A stretch of 64,000 nt of DNA from Kineosporia aurantiaca JCM 3230 (lineage in GTDB: Bacteria > Actinomycetota > Actinomycetes > Actinomycetales > Kineosporiaceae). The translations under genes and the position numbers were made by a program. The DNA lies in NCBI GenBank assembly GCA_000719025.1, contig JODP01000016.1, forward strand, positions 1 through 64,000, written 5' to 3'. Every line of letters starts with the position of its first letter. The first letter of the stretch is position 1. Under the pieces are notes generated by a model, which saw only the letters and a program-made list of their open reading frames with translations, made no database searches and was not told the DNA's origin. Below, piece after piece: positions 15,010 to 24,760 of the stretch.

Positions 15010-17538
15010 TCAGCGCGCCTCGGCGAGGTGCCCTTCCCGGGCCGCCAGCCAGTCGATGAAACCGGCCAGCGGCATCGGCGGGGCCAGGTAGAACCCCTGC
15101 ATGTTGGTGCAGCCCATGCGTTCCAGCTCGGCCCAGGTGGCCGCGTCCTCCACCCCTTCGGCCACCACCTCCAGGTCGAGGTTGGTGCCGAGGTCGACGA
15201 TCGAGCGGACGATCGCCAGGTCGTCCGGCTCGGTCAGCATGGTCATCACGAAGCTCTTGTCGATCTTCACCTCCTGCACCGGGAGCTGGCGCAGGTAGGA
15301 CAGCGACGAGTAGCCGGTGCCGAAATCGTCGATGGACAGCCCCACCCCGAGCTCGTGCAGCCGGTCCAGCACGATCCGGGTGCGGGCCGGGTCACGGATC
15401 ACCGAGCTCTCGGTGATCTCCAGGGTGAGCGAGTCGGCCGGGACGCCGTGCCGGGTCAGCAGCGACTGCACGTTGGCGATCAGCTTGTCGTTGAGATTGC
15501 TGCGAGCTGAGAGGTTCACGCTGACCGTGAGCCGGTGCCCGGCCCGGCGCCAGCGCCCGCAGGCGGCCACGGCCTGCTCCAGCACCGCGTCGGTCAGCGC
15601 CGGGATCAGCCCGTTGCGTTCGGCCAGAGGGATGAACGTGTCCGGGAAGAGCAGGCCGTGCCGGGGGTGCCGCCAGCGCACCAGCGCCTCCACCCCGAGC
15701 ACCACCCCGGTGCGCAGGCTGGCCTGGGGCTGTACGTAGACCTCGAGCTGGCCGGCCGCGATGCCCTGGCGGAGCTCGGTGGTGAGGGCCAGCCGCTCCG
15801 GTGTCTCGTTGGCGTCCAGCCCCTTCTCGTACACGTGCACGGCGGAGCCGGAGTTCTTCGCGTAGTACATCGCCGCGTCGGCCCGCTTGAGCAGCGTGTG
15901 CCCGTCCGTGCCGTGCAGCGGGGCGACGGCGATCCCGGTGGACACCCCGACCTCCACGTCCACCCCCTGGATGCTGACCGGCCGCTCCAGGCCGCAGCGC
16001 AGCGAGGCGGCGATGTCCAGGGTGACGGCGACGGTGTCCACACCGGGCAGCAGCACGGTGAACTCGTCGCCGCCGGTGCGGGCCAGGATGCCCCGCCCGT
16101 TCAGCGCGGCGTGCAGCCGCTGGCCCACCTCCTGCAGCAGCCGGTCGCCCAGGGCGAGCCCGAAGGTGTCGTTGACCTGCTTGAAGTTGACCAGGTCGAG
16201 GTTCATCACGGCCAGGCCGCGGGAGCGGTCGGTGCGCATGTCGCCCAGCGCCACGACCATCTCCTGCTGCAGCAGGTTGCGGTTGGGCAGGCCGGTCAGC
16301 TTGTCGTGCAGTGCGTCGTGCCGCAGCCGGTCGACCAGCTGGCCGTTCTGCAGGGCCATGCTGGCGTGGTTGGCCACCGTCATCAGCAGCTGCACGTCGT
16401 CGGTGTCGAACGAGCGCACGTCGCTGATCCGGTCGCCGACCAGGATGGTGCCGACGATGCCGGCCTCCCCGCGCAATGGCACCAGCACCGCGTCCCGCAG
16501 GTCCCGGTCGGCCAGCAGGGCGCGGTGGCCGCGGTCGCCGCGCGGGATCAGCAACGGGCCGCCGCTGGTGACCACGCCGGCCCAGCTCGGGTCGTCGGCC
16601 GCGGGTTCGCTCAGCCGGGTGCGGCGCAGCTTGCCCGCCGAGCCCCGGCTGTCGATCCGCAGCGGCTGGTGGCCGGCCTCGGAGGAGACGAAGACGATCT
16701 CTGCGTAGTCGGCCCGCAGCACCTCCCGGGCGTGCTGCAGCACCCCGGCGAGGATCTCGTTCACCTCGGGGGTGCTGCTGACCGCGTGGCTGAACCGGTA
16801 CAGCCGTTCCAGGCTGAGGTGCCGCTCGGACAGGCTGGAGTAGCTGCGGAAGGCGATCAGCAGCAGCACCATCGAGATCAGCAGCGGCACCGCGGCCAGG
16901 CTGGTCGCGTCCAGCGCGTGCACCGCGACCAGTGCGATACAGGTCACCCAGGCCGACATCGCGGCCCCGCGGCCGGCCTCGAGCAGGAAGTCGCGGCGCT
17001 TGGTCTCGCCGTCCACCACCGCCAGCACCACGGTCACCGCGATCGCCGAGAGCAGCCCGCCGCAGATCGTCGCGGCCAGGGCGGCGGCCCAGGCGCGCTC
17101 GTCGATCGCCGCGTGCGAGCCCCGGACCAGGTTGAACAGCAGCAGGGCGAGGACCGACTCGGCGAACAGCATCGAGCCGTTGAAGAACACCTTCACCGGG
17201 CCCTGCCGCCGCCACAGCACCAGGGCGATCAGGACCCCGGTCAGCCGGCCGGCGACGAACCCGCCGGGGGTGGCGAAGAACAGCCCGAGCACCGTGGCGA
17301 TCTCGTTCATCGAGATCGCCCGGACCTGCCGGTGCCCGTTGACCTGCACCATCTGCACGACGATCTCGCAGGCCGCGGCGAGCGCGGCCACGGTGTACCA
17401 GTCCAGGTGCAGCAGCTCGGAGCGCCCGCCCAGCTGCTGGGTGACCGGGCAGAGCCAGAGCAGCGCGCCCAGCCCGACCAGGAACAGGCTGACCCCGGCG
17501 ATCCGCAGCGAGGTTGCCTTCGGCCGGACGGGGGTCAC
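15010..17538 (-). CDS. Membrane GAF-GGDEF-EAL cyclic di-GMP protein
   Basis: This 842-residue protein is likely a bifunctional cyclic di-GMP cyclase/phosphodiesterase. About six to seven membrane helices occupy residues 10-250, a GAF-like sensor about 270-430, GGDEF (RTGGDEF) about 487-493, and EAL (VEALVRWRHP) from about 616. The phosphodiesterase residues are kept: Asn of VNLSA, Glu of EITES, Asp-Asp of IDDFGTGYSS, Lys of VKIDKS, Glu of AEGVED, Gln of MQGFY. GTG 17538 is preferred because GATACC lies 6 nt before it. TTG 17634 or GTG 17625 in the same frame would add about 30 residues without clear homology. It differs from the protein at 424-3270 in having GAF instead of PAS. Confidence 0.88.
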   Translation of the reverse strand: MTPVRPKATSLRIAGVSLFLVGLGALLWLCPVTQQLGGRSELLHLDWYTVAALAAACEIVVQMVQVNGHRQVRAISMNEIATVLGLFFATPGGFVAGRLTGVLIALVLWRRQGPVKVFFNGSMLFAESVLALLLFNLVRGSHAAIDERAWAAALAATICGGLLSAIAVTVVLAVVDGETKRRDFLLEAGRGAAMSAWVTCIALVAVHALDATSLAAVPLLISMVLLLIAFRSYSSLSERHLSLERLYRFSHAVSSTPEVNEILAGVLQHAREVLRADYAEIVFVSSEAGHQPLRIDSRGSAGKLRRTRLSEPAADDPSWAGVVTSGGPLLIPRGDRGHRALLADRDLRDAVLVPLRGEAGIVGTILVGDRISDVRSFDTDDVQLLMTVANHASMALQNGQLVDRLRHDALHDKLTGLPNRNLLQQEMVVALGDMRTDRSRGLAVMNLDLVNFKQVNDTFGLALGDRLLQEVGQRLHAALNGRGILARTGGDEFTVLLPGVDTVAVTLDIAASLRCGLERPVSIQGVDVEVGVSTGIAVAPLHGTDGHTLLKRADAAMYYAKNSGSAVHVYEKGLDANETPERLALTTELRQGIAAGQLEVYVQPQASLRTGVVLGVEALVRWRHPRHGLLFPDTFIPLAERNGLIPALTDAVLEQAVAACGRWRRAGHRLTVSVNLSARSNLNDKLIANVQSLLTRHGVPADSLTLEITESSVIRDPARTRIVLDRLHELGVGLSIDDFGTGYSSLSYLRQLPVQEVKIDKSFVMTMLTEPDDLAIVRSIVDLGTNLDLEVVAEGVEDAATWAELERMGCTNMQGFYLAPPMPLAGFIDWLAAREGHLAEAR

Positions 17539-18310
17539 CCGTCCGGTATCGGCACGCGCCGGGGCCGGCCTGAGGGCCGGACGGGGGAATTCGGAGAGCC
17601 GGAGGCCCGAGACCCGCACGGTCACCCCCTGCAACCAGCGTTCGGAGGGCAGGCCGGCGCGCGCCTCGGCCGGCCCGGAGCGGGCCGGAACCGGGGGGCG
17701 TACGCCGACCGGGGCGTCACCAGCGGGCCGCCGGGCCCGAGAAGCAGTGCTTGAACTGTGAACATCCCCGTCCCCCGGTGATCACACCCCTGTGAGCTGG
17801 AGCGTAGCTGAATCGCCGATGCGCCAAGAGCGGAAGTCCGGACCATTCCGTGGTCGCCACTTTACCCATAGTTATCGTGGCGCCTCCAGGTGTCGGGCAC
17901 ATTCCGTGGCGCCACGCCGATGGGGTACCGCCGGGTTGTGCGGAGGGCGGGGATTTCGGATGACGCAAAGTAGTGGAAAGTCGTGGGGTGCAGGGTGATC
18001 TACGTCCCGTTCGGGCCGGTGCGGGGGCAGTTCCGGAGCAGTCCCGGAACCTTGCCGGGTGGCGGTTCGGCGGTCGCGATCTGCTCTCGTCGCGCCGTGC
18101 CCCCGCCCCGTCGCCGAGAAGGATGCTCGGTTGGGGGCACCGCGACGCGGCGGAAAGGGGCTCGGGACGCTGGTCCGGAAGGGCTCGACGGAGGCTCGCG
18201 GCGATCTGATTTGGGCCAGAGGTCGAGGACCGGTAATGTTCTCGGTGGGCGCTCACCCGGGCGACAGAATCTCCTCGGAGATCATCTGGCTATCGGGCGA
18301 GTTACTACCA
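17539..18310. other. Gene-poor stretch before the tRNA genes
   Basis: About 770 nt. The part nearest 17539 may include an N-terminal extension of the GGDEF/EAL gene. Short open frames in both strands (for example minus 17717-18256) lack a ribosome site and normal codon bias, so I do not call them. The stretch must contain the tRNA-Gln promoter, but I see no convincing -35/-10 pair. No repeat or hairpin stands out. Confidence 0.5.
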
Positions 18311-18382
18311 TGGGGTATGGTGTAATTGGCAACACGACTGTTTCTGGTACAGTTATTCTAGGTTCGAGTCCTGGTACCCCAG
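18311..18382 (+). tRNA. tRNA-Gln (CTG)
   Basis: The acceptor stem TGGGGTA pairs with TACCCCA (18375-18381). The anticodon stem is ACTGT/ACAGT with loop TTCTGGT, anticodon CTG at 18344-18346. The T arm is CTAGG-TTCGAGT-CCTGG. No CCA is encoded. Confidence 0.95.
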
Positions 18383-18463
18383 CGCGGTTGGTCGTCGAAA
18401 AGTGGATATTTCATTCACCTTTCAGACTTCCGGACCGATTCGGTGAATAGACGCGAAAGCGGC

Positions 18464-18469
18464 TAGGAT
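18464..18469 (+). promoter_or_regulatory. Candidate -10 box of tRNA-Glu
   Basis: TAGGAT lies about 31 nt before the tRNA-Glu 5' end. The -35 is unclear. Confidence 0.35.
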
Positions 18470-18500
18470 CGAGCGGCTGACCTGGTCAGCAGCAAGGCAA

Positions 18501-18573
18501 GGCCCCGTTGTGTAGAGGCCTAACACGCCGCCCTCTCAAGGCGGTAACACGGGTTCGAATCCCGTCGGGGCTA
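18501..18573 (+). tRNA. tRNA-Glu (CTC)
   Basis: The acceptor GGCCCCG pairs with CGGGGCT. The anticodon stem CCGCC/GGCGG encloses CTCTCAA, anticodon CTC at 18535-18537. The T arm is ACGGG-TTCGAAT-CCCGT. No CCA is encoded. Confidence 0.96.
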
Positions 18574-18580
18574 CACGAGA

Positions 18581-18614
18581 GACGGCCCTCGACCTCTTCT
18601 GGTCGAGGGCCGTC
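18581..18614 (+). terminator. tRNA-Glu terminator
   Basis: A perfect 14-bp stem, GACGGCCCTCGACC, loop TCTTCT, then GGTCGAGGGCCGTC and TTC, beginning 8 nt after the tRNA. Confidence 0.85.
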
Positions 18615-18713
18615 TTCATGTCCGGTAATCTCTCGCCGACCTGCGAGAACCAAGGACGCTCGGGGGTGGAGCACCGCTGCGGGGGCACCGGTGGAATCGA
18701 TGGAGGGAAAGCT

Positions 18714-19160
18714 ATGACGGCCCAGATCGGCCAGATGGTCCGGGAATTGCTGTCGGGTGACCTGAACGCCTACCCCGAGCAGATCAAGACCCTGGACGAG
18801 CCCGGCTGGAACGCGTTCGGCGAGATCGTCGGCGCCGCCTTCTACCGGGCCGTCGCCCAGCAGCTCGACCTTCAGGCCGACGTGCCGGCCTTCGTCGCCG
18901 CCGCGGCCGCCCCCTACGCGCAGACCCCGGTCGCGATCGACCCGTCCGCCGCCCAGGCGCTGGTGCGCTCGGTGCTCGGCGACGACGCGACGGTCGGTCA
19001 GGTGCTCGAGCAGCTCGACGAGCCCGACCTGGCCCGGATCGAGCTGGTGCTGCTGCGCCGGCTGATCGCCGACAGTGCGGGTTCCCTCACCGTCGACGCC
19101 CTGGTCACCTCCGCGCAGGACGAGGCGGCCGAGTTCAGCGGCGAGGCCGGGGTTTCCTGA
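18714..19160 (+). CDS. Hypothetical helical protein
   Basis: A 148-residue acidic protein that I do not recognise. It is predicted to be almost all helical, rich in Ala, Leu, Asp and Glu, with no signal peptide, membrane segment or Cys. It opens MTAQIGQMVRELLSGDLNAY and has a helix pair around IDPSAAQALVRSVLGDD and DLARIELVLLRRLIADSAG. ATG 18714 is preceded by GGAGGGA at 18702-18708, which decides the start against an earlier in-frame ATG at 18618. It lies between the tRNA-Glu terminator and the ndgR/leuCD locus and has its own terminator. No function can be assigned. Confidence 0.7.
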   Translation: MTAQIGQMVRELLSGDLNAYPEQIKTLDEPGWNAFGEIVGAAFYRAVAQQLDLQADVPAFVAAAAAPYAQTPVAIDPSAAQALVRSVLGDDATVGQVLEQLDEPDLARIELVLLRRLIADSAGSLTVDALVTSAQDEAAEFSGEAGVS

Positions 19161-19182
19161 CCGGCGTCCCGCAAAACCCTGA

Positions 19183-19214
19183 GAGCCCGCCACCCCCCGA
19201 GGGGTGACGGGCTC
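19183..19214. terminator. Bidirectional terminator
   Basis: GAGCCCGCCACCCC pairs with GGGGTGACGGGCTC with one C-A mismatch, between convergent genes. Confidence 0.75.
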
Positions 19215-19234
19215 TTCGTCGTTCCTGGGTACTT

Positions 19235-19960
19235 CTAGGACTGGGCCTGCCCGCGGCGCAGCACCTCGGTGAGCCGGCCGGCCGCCGAAACCACTGCGGT
19301 GGCGTGCTGGCGGCCCGGCTGGCGGGTGAAACGCTCGATCGGGCCGGAGATCGAGACCGCCGCGACCACCCGGCCGGACGGCCCGCGCACCGGCGCCGAG
19401 ACCGAGGCGACGCCCGGCTCGCGCTCGGCGATGCTCTGGGCCCAGCCCCGGCGCCGCACCGCGGACAGCGTGCTGGCCGAGAACTTGGCACCGTTCAGCC
19501 CGCGGTGCAGGCGATCCGGCTCCTCCCAGGCCAGCAGGGTCTGGGCGGCCGATCCGGCGAGCATCGACAGCGCCGAGCCGACCGGGATCGAATCGCGCAG
19601 ACCCACCGGCCTTTCCGCGGCGGCCACGCAGATCCGCTGATCACCCTGCCGGCGGAAGAGCTGGGCGCTCTCGCCGGTGTGGTCGCGCAGGGCCGTGAGA
19701 ACCGGCCCGGCGGCGGCCAGAAGCCGGTCCTCACCGGCCGCGGCGGCCAGTTCGGCCAGTCGCGGGCCGAGCACGAAACGGCCCTGCAGGTCCCGGCCGA
19801 CGAGCCGGTGGTGCTCCAAGGCGACCGCCAGCCGGTGCGCCGTGGGCCGGGCCAGGCCGGTGGCGGTGACCAGCTGGGCCAGCGTGGCCGGGCCCGCCTC
19901 CAGGGCGTCGAGCAGCACGGCTGCCTTGTCCAGGACGCCGACTCCGCTACTCTTGTCCAT
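19235..19960 (-). CDS. ndgR: IclR-family regulator of leucine genes (NdgR/LtbR type)
   Basis: A 241-residue repressor/activator with an N-terminal winged helix (VLDKAAVLLDALEAGPATL, then LVTATGLARPTAHRLA as recognition region) and a C-terminal IclR effector domain. It is very close to what I recall of Streptomyces NdgR and corynebacterial LtbR, which control leuCD and other amino-acid genes. It is divergent from leuC, the usual arrangement. ATG 19960 is chosen because the -10 box CAGTAT ends 6 nt upstream and because the family starts MD-SSGVGVLDKAA. A 21-bp palindrome lies within its own promoter, pointing to autoregulation and joint control of leuC. Confidence 0.93.
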   Translation of the reverse strand: MDKSSGVGVLDKAAVLLDALEAGPATLAQLVTATGLARPTAHRLAVALEHHRLVGRDLQGRFVLGPRLAELAAAAGEDRLLAAAGPVLTALRDHTGESAQLFRRQGDQRICVAAAERPVGLRDSIPVGSALSMLAGSAAQTLLAWEEPDRLHRGLNGAKFSASTLSAVRRRGWAQSIAEREPGVASVSAPVRGPSGRVVAAVSISGPIERFTRQPGRQHATAVVSAAGRLTEVLRRGQAQS

Positions 19961-19966
19961 GTGGCG

Positions 19967-19995
19967 ATACTGGCGTCTCACGAAGCGAGACGCAA
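19967..19995 (-). promoter_or_regulatory. ndgR promoter with internal operator
   Basis: On the minus strand, TTGCGT (19990-19995), a 17-nt spacer and CAGTAT (19967-19972) form a good promoter. The palindrome GCGTCTC-7 nt-GAGACGC (19973-19993) fills the spacer and overlaps the -35 box, a natural position for repression. Confidence 0.65.
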
Positions 19996-20055
19996 GTCCG
20001 CCGCCGAACAAGGGCACCCCAACGGCGCCCGGGACGTACCGAGAGGATGATCAGC

Positions 20056-21507
<1,452 letters not shown>

Positions 21508-21565
21508 GGCTTTCGGCAGGTCAGCGCATCCCCTCAAGTCCTCACAGCTAAGGAACTGCGAAATC

Positions 21566-22162
21566 ATGGAGAAGTTCAGCACCCACACCGGTATCGGGGT
21601 CCCGCTGCGCCGCTCGAACGTGGACACCGACCAGATCATCCCGGCGGTGTACCTCAAGCGGGTGACGCGCACCGGATTCGAGGACGGCCTGTTCTCCGCC
21701 TGGCGCCAGGACCCGGAGTTCATCCTGAACCAGGAGGCCTACAAGGCTGGTTCGGTGCTCGTCGCGGGACCCGACTTCGGCACCGGATCCAGTCGTGAGC
21801 ACGCCGTCTGGGCGCTCAACGACTACGGATTCCGGGCCGTCCTGTCCTCCCGGTTCGCCGACATCTTCCGGGGGAACTCGGGAAAGGCCGGACTGCTCAC
21901 CGGGATCGTCGAGCAGGCCGACATCGAGAAGCTGTGGACGGTGCTGGAAACCCGCCCGGGCACTGAGGTGACGGTCGACCTGGTCGCCCGGACGGCCGTC
22001 GCCGGCGACCTGACGGTCGGCTTCGAGGTCGACGAGTACACCCGCTGGCGACTGCTGGAGGGCCTGGACGACATCGGGCTGACCCTCCGGCACGTCGATG
22101 ACGTGACTGCTTTCGAGTCGAATCGGCCACACTTTCTTCCGGCCACCCTGCCGGCGCGCTGA
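21566..22162 (+). CDS. leuD: 3-isopropylmalate dehydratase, small subunit
   Basis: A 198-residue swivel-domain partner of LeuC. It has the family hallmarks VPLRRSNVDTDQIIPAVYLK near the N-terminus and GPDFGTGSSREHAVWAL around residue 70, the substrate-specificity loop. ATG 21566 follows TAAGGA at 21549-21554. It is cotranscribed with leuC. The C-terminal tail contains FLPATLPAR, as in actinobacterial relatives. Downstream is an unusually AT-rich patch that probably belongs to the hup promoter region. Confidence 0.96.
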   Translation: MEKFSTHTGIGVPLRRSNVDTDQIIPAVYLKRVTRTGFEDGLFSAWRQDPEFILNQEAYKAGSVLVAGPDFGTGSSREHAVWALNDYGFRAVLSSRFADIFRGNSGKAGLLTGIVEQADIEKLWTVLETRPGTEVTVDLVARTAVAGDLTVGFEVDEYTRWRLLEGLDDIGLTLRHVDDVTAFESNRPHFLPATLPAR

Positions 22163-22215
22163 GCGGTCCCCGGCACCGCCCCGGAAATCGTATTAATTCC
22201 CGTAAATTGTTCTGG

Positions 22216-22221
22216 GATAAT
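22216..22221 (+). promoter_or_regulatory. Candidate hup promoter -10 box
   Basis: GATAAT sits in a 60-nt AT-rich island (about 22185-22240). A GC hairpin (CCCCGGACGGCC with GGCCGTCCGGGG, 22245-22275) and a second possible -10 (TACATT near 22367) follow before the gene. The leader would be about 190 nt. Confidence 0.4.
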
Positions 22222-22420
22222 GAATTACGCGAAACGGGGTGAGTCCCCGGACGGCCGCCAAAGGGCCGTCCGGGGGCCGGGGAGGGCCATTCCAGGGCCG
22301 GTTTTGCGTTGAGACACAACGACAAAACCTCACTCTGTATTGGATTTATAGGCCGGAGTGCCTTTACATTCATCCTCGACATCATCGGGCGTCCGCCCGA
22401 CTCATGTACCGGAGGATGAA

Positions 22421-23182
22421 GTGAACAAGGCAGATATCGTCGAGATTCTCCAGGAGCGCCTCGGCGGTCGTCAGGCCGCGGCCGACGCGCTGGACGCCGT
22501 CATCGACACCATCACCCGCGCCGTGGTCCGCGGCGAGAAGGTGACCATCAGCGGTTTCGGTTCCTTCGAGAAGGCCGTCCGCAACGCCCGCACCGGCCGT
22601 AACCCGCGCACCGGCGAGAAGGTCCGGATCAAGAAGACGTCGGTTCCGCGTTTCCGCGCCGGCACCTCCTTCAAGGCGTACGTCGCCGAGCCGCGCACCC
22701 TGCCGAAGCCGGTTGCCGGTTCCACCCGCGCCGCCACCACCCGTGGCGTGGCCGCTGCCGCCAAGGCCGCCGCCCCGACCCGCGCCACCAAGACGGCCGC
22801 CACCAAGACCACGGCCGCCAAGACCACCGCCGCGAAGAAGACCGCCACCAAGGCGACTCCGGTGAAGGCCACCACCACGACCACGAAGACCACGGTCGCG
22901 AAGAAGACCGCCACCAAGGCCACCCCGGCGAAGACCACCACCACCACGGTGAAGAAGACCGCGACCAAGGCTGCTCCGGCCGCGCGCAAGACCACCGCCA
23001 CCAAGGCGGCCCCGGCCAAGACCACGGCGGCCAAGACCACCGCGGCCAAGACCACCACCGCGCGCAAGACGGCGGCCAAGAAGACGGCCACCACCGCCAG
23101 CCGCACCGCCGCGACCCCGGCGACCCCGGCCCCGACCGCCGCGAAGCGCACCACCACGCGTCGCCGTACGACCAGCGCCTGA
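22421..23182 (+). CDS. hup: Histone-like HU protein with long basic tail
   Basis: A 253-residue nucleoid protein. Residues 1-90 are a standard HU domain: VNKADIVEILQERLGGRQ at the start, GFGSFEKAVRNARTGRNPR forming the DNA-binding arm. The other ~160 residues are a tail of Lys-Thr-Ala-Ala-type repeats similar to eukaryotic histone H1, as in mycobacterial HupB and Streptomyces HupS. The HU half dimerises and bends DNA; the tail compacts DNA and may be modified on Lys. GTG 22421 follows GGAGG at 22411-22415. The tail DNA is highly repetitive (ACCAAG/GCCAAG codon pairs), so length variation between strains is likely. Confidence 0.95.
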   Translation: MNKADIVEILQERLGGRQAAADALDAVIDTITRAVVRGEKVTISGFGSFEKAVRNARTGRNPRTGEKVRIKKTSVPRFRAGTSFKAYVAEPRTLPKPVAGSTRAATTRGVAAAAKAAAPTRATKTAATKTTAAKTTAAKKTATKATPVKATTTTTKTTVAKKTATKATPAKTTTTTVKKTATKAAPAARKTTATKAAPAKTTAAKTTAAKTTTARKTAAKKTATTASRTAATPATPAPTAAKRTTTRRRTTSA

Positions 23183-23228
23183 TCTGCCCGCGCGCCTCGG
23201 CGCCGAGCACAGCACCACCCCTCCACCC

Positions 23229-23266
23229 GTGGCGGGCGACCCGGACCTCACCGGGACGCCCGCCAC
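23229..23266 (+). terminator. hup terminator
   Basis: GTGGCGGGCG pairs with CGCCCGCCAC, with an inner CCGG/CCGG pairing, then GTGGCTGTTTT. Confidence 0.75.
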
Positions 23267-23371
23267 GTGGCTGTTTTGGGGCCGGCCCTTCAGGGCCCCG
23301 GCCGCGGCGCCGATTCCCCCGGGTACGGATCCGGACCTCGCGAGTTGGTGCCTGGCCCGAGGTGGGCCACG

Positions 23372-24697
23372 ATGTCTCCCATGAACGACGTACTCACCGT
23401 GCACGGCGGCACCCCGTTGGTCGGCAGCCTTCAGGTGCGTGGCGCAAAGAACCTGGTCTCCAAGGCGATGGTGGCCGCGCTGCTCGGTGACGAGCCGAGC
23501 GTGCTGCGGAACGTCCCGCAGATCCGCGACGTCGGCGTCGTGAGCGGTCTGCTGGAACTGCACGGGGTGCAGGTCCAGGAGGTCCCCGGCCCGGAGGGTG
23601 AACTCCGGCTGGACCCGAGCAATGTCATTCAGGCGCACGTCGCCGACATCGACGCGCACGCCGGTTCCAGCCGTATCCCGATTCTTTTCTGTGGCCCTCT
23701 TCTTCACCGGCTGGGTGAGGCATTCATTCCCGATCTCGGTGGGTGCCGGATCGGTGACCGTCCGATCAATTACCACCTCGACGTGCTGCGGCAATTCGGC
23801 GCGATCGTCGACAAGGAGCCGGGCGGAATCGCGATTCGCGCGCCCCAGCGCCTGCAGGGCACGAAACTCAAGCTGGAGTACCCGAGTGTCGGCACCACCG
23901 AGCAGGTGCTGCTGACCAGCGTGCTCGCCGAGGGCGTCACCGAGCTGACCAACGCGGCGATCGAGCCCGAGATCATGGACCTGATCGCGGTGCTGCAGAA
24001 GATGGGCGCGATCATCAGCGTCGACACCGACCGGGCGATCCGGATCGAAGGCGTCGACCGGCTCGGGGGTTTCACCCACCGGGCGATGCCGGACCGGATC
24101 GAGGCCGCCTCCTGGGCCTGCGCCGCGCTCGCCACCAAGGGCGACATCACCGTGCTGGGCGCCCGCCAGCAGGAGATGATGACGTTCCTCAACGTGTTCC
24201 GGAAGGTCGGCGGCGTCCTGGACATCGGCGACGACGGCATCCGGTTCAGCCACCCGGGCGGCGAGCTGAACTCGCTGGTCCTGGAAACCGACGTGCACCC
24301 GGGCTTCATGACCGACTGGCAGCAGCCCCTGGTGGTGGCGCTGACCCAGGCCAGCGGGCTGTCCATCGTGCACGAGACGGTGTACGAGAACCGGCTGGGC
24401 TTCACCCACGCGCTGAGCGAGATGGGCGCCCAGATCCAGCTCTACCGGGAATGCCTGGGCGGCCGGCCGTGCCGCTTCGGCCAGCGCAACTTCCAGCACT
24501 CGGCGGTCATCTCGGGCCCGGCCAAGCTGCACGGCGCCGACATCACGGTGCCGGACCTGCGGGGCGGGTTCAGCCACCTGATCGCGGCGCTGGCCGCGGA
24601 GGGCACCTCCCGGGTGCGCGGGATCGGCCTGATCGACCGGGGTTACGAGCACTTCCAGCAGAAACTGCAGATGCTGGGCGCCAACTACGAGCGCTGA
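23372..24697 (+). CDS. murA: UDP-N-acetylglucosamine 1-carboxyvinyltransferase
   Basis: A 441-residue cytoplasmic enzyme that transfers enolpyruvate to UDP-GlcNAc, the first committed step of peptidoglycan synthesis. RGAKNLVSKAMVAALL near the N-terminus is the phosphate/substrate loop. The catalytic Cys lies in LGGCRIGDRP, so fosfomycin sensitivity at this site is expected. Late motifs VVALTQASGLSIVHETVYENR and DLRGGFSHLIAALAAEGTSR match the actinobacterial MurA branch. ATG 23372 has GAGGTG 7 nt upstream; ATG 23381 would shorten it by three residues. It stands alone between hup and a strong terminator. Confidence 0.95.
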   Translation: MSPMNDVLTVHGGTPLVGSLQVRGAKNLVSKAMVAALLGDEPSVLRNVPQIRDVGVVSGLLELHGVQVQEVPGPEGELRLDPSNVIQAHVADIDAHAGSSRIPILFCGPLLHRLGEAFIPDLGGCRIGDRPINYHLDVLRQFGAIVDKEPGGIAIRAPQRLQGTKLKLEYPSVGTTEQVLLTSVLAEGVTELTNAAIEPEIMDLIAVLQKMGAIISVDTDRAIRIEGVDRLGGFTHRAMPDRIEAASWACAALATKGDITVLGARQQEMMTFLNVFRKVGGVLDIGDDGIRFSHPGGELNSLVLETDVHPGFMTDWQQPLVVALTQASGLSIVHETVYENRLGFTHALSEMGAQIQLYRECLGGRPCRFGQRNFQHSAVISGPAKLHGADITVPDLRGGFSHLIAALAAEGTSRVRGIGLIDRGYEHFQQKLQMLGANYER

Positions 24698-24712
24698 CCT
24701 GCGCTTATTGCA

Positions 24713-24756
24713 GAAAGTGCCCCGGAGCCCATGGCTTCCGGGGCGCTTTCTTTTTT
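24713..24756 (+). terminator. murA terminator
   Basis: A 17-bp imperfect stem (GAAAGTGCCCCGGAGCC with GGCTTCCGGGGCGCTTTC) is followed by six T. One of the clearest terminators in the window. Confidence 0.9.
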
Positions 24757-24760
24757 GCGA

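Noticed and set aside
17717..18256. Possible 179-residue gene on the minus strand before the tRNAs
   Set aside because: No ribosome site, no leaderless -10 box, and Pro/Arg/Ser-rich translation without recognisable pattern.
22382..24652. Open frame of 756 codons on the minus strand
   Set aside because: It covers hup and murA in antisense; the Gly-rich part is simply the reverse of the HU Lys/Ala tail.
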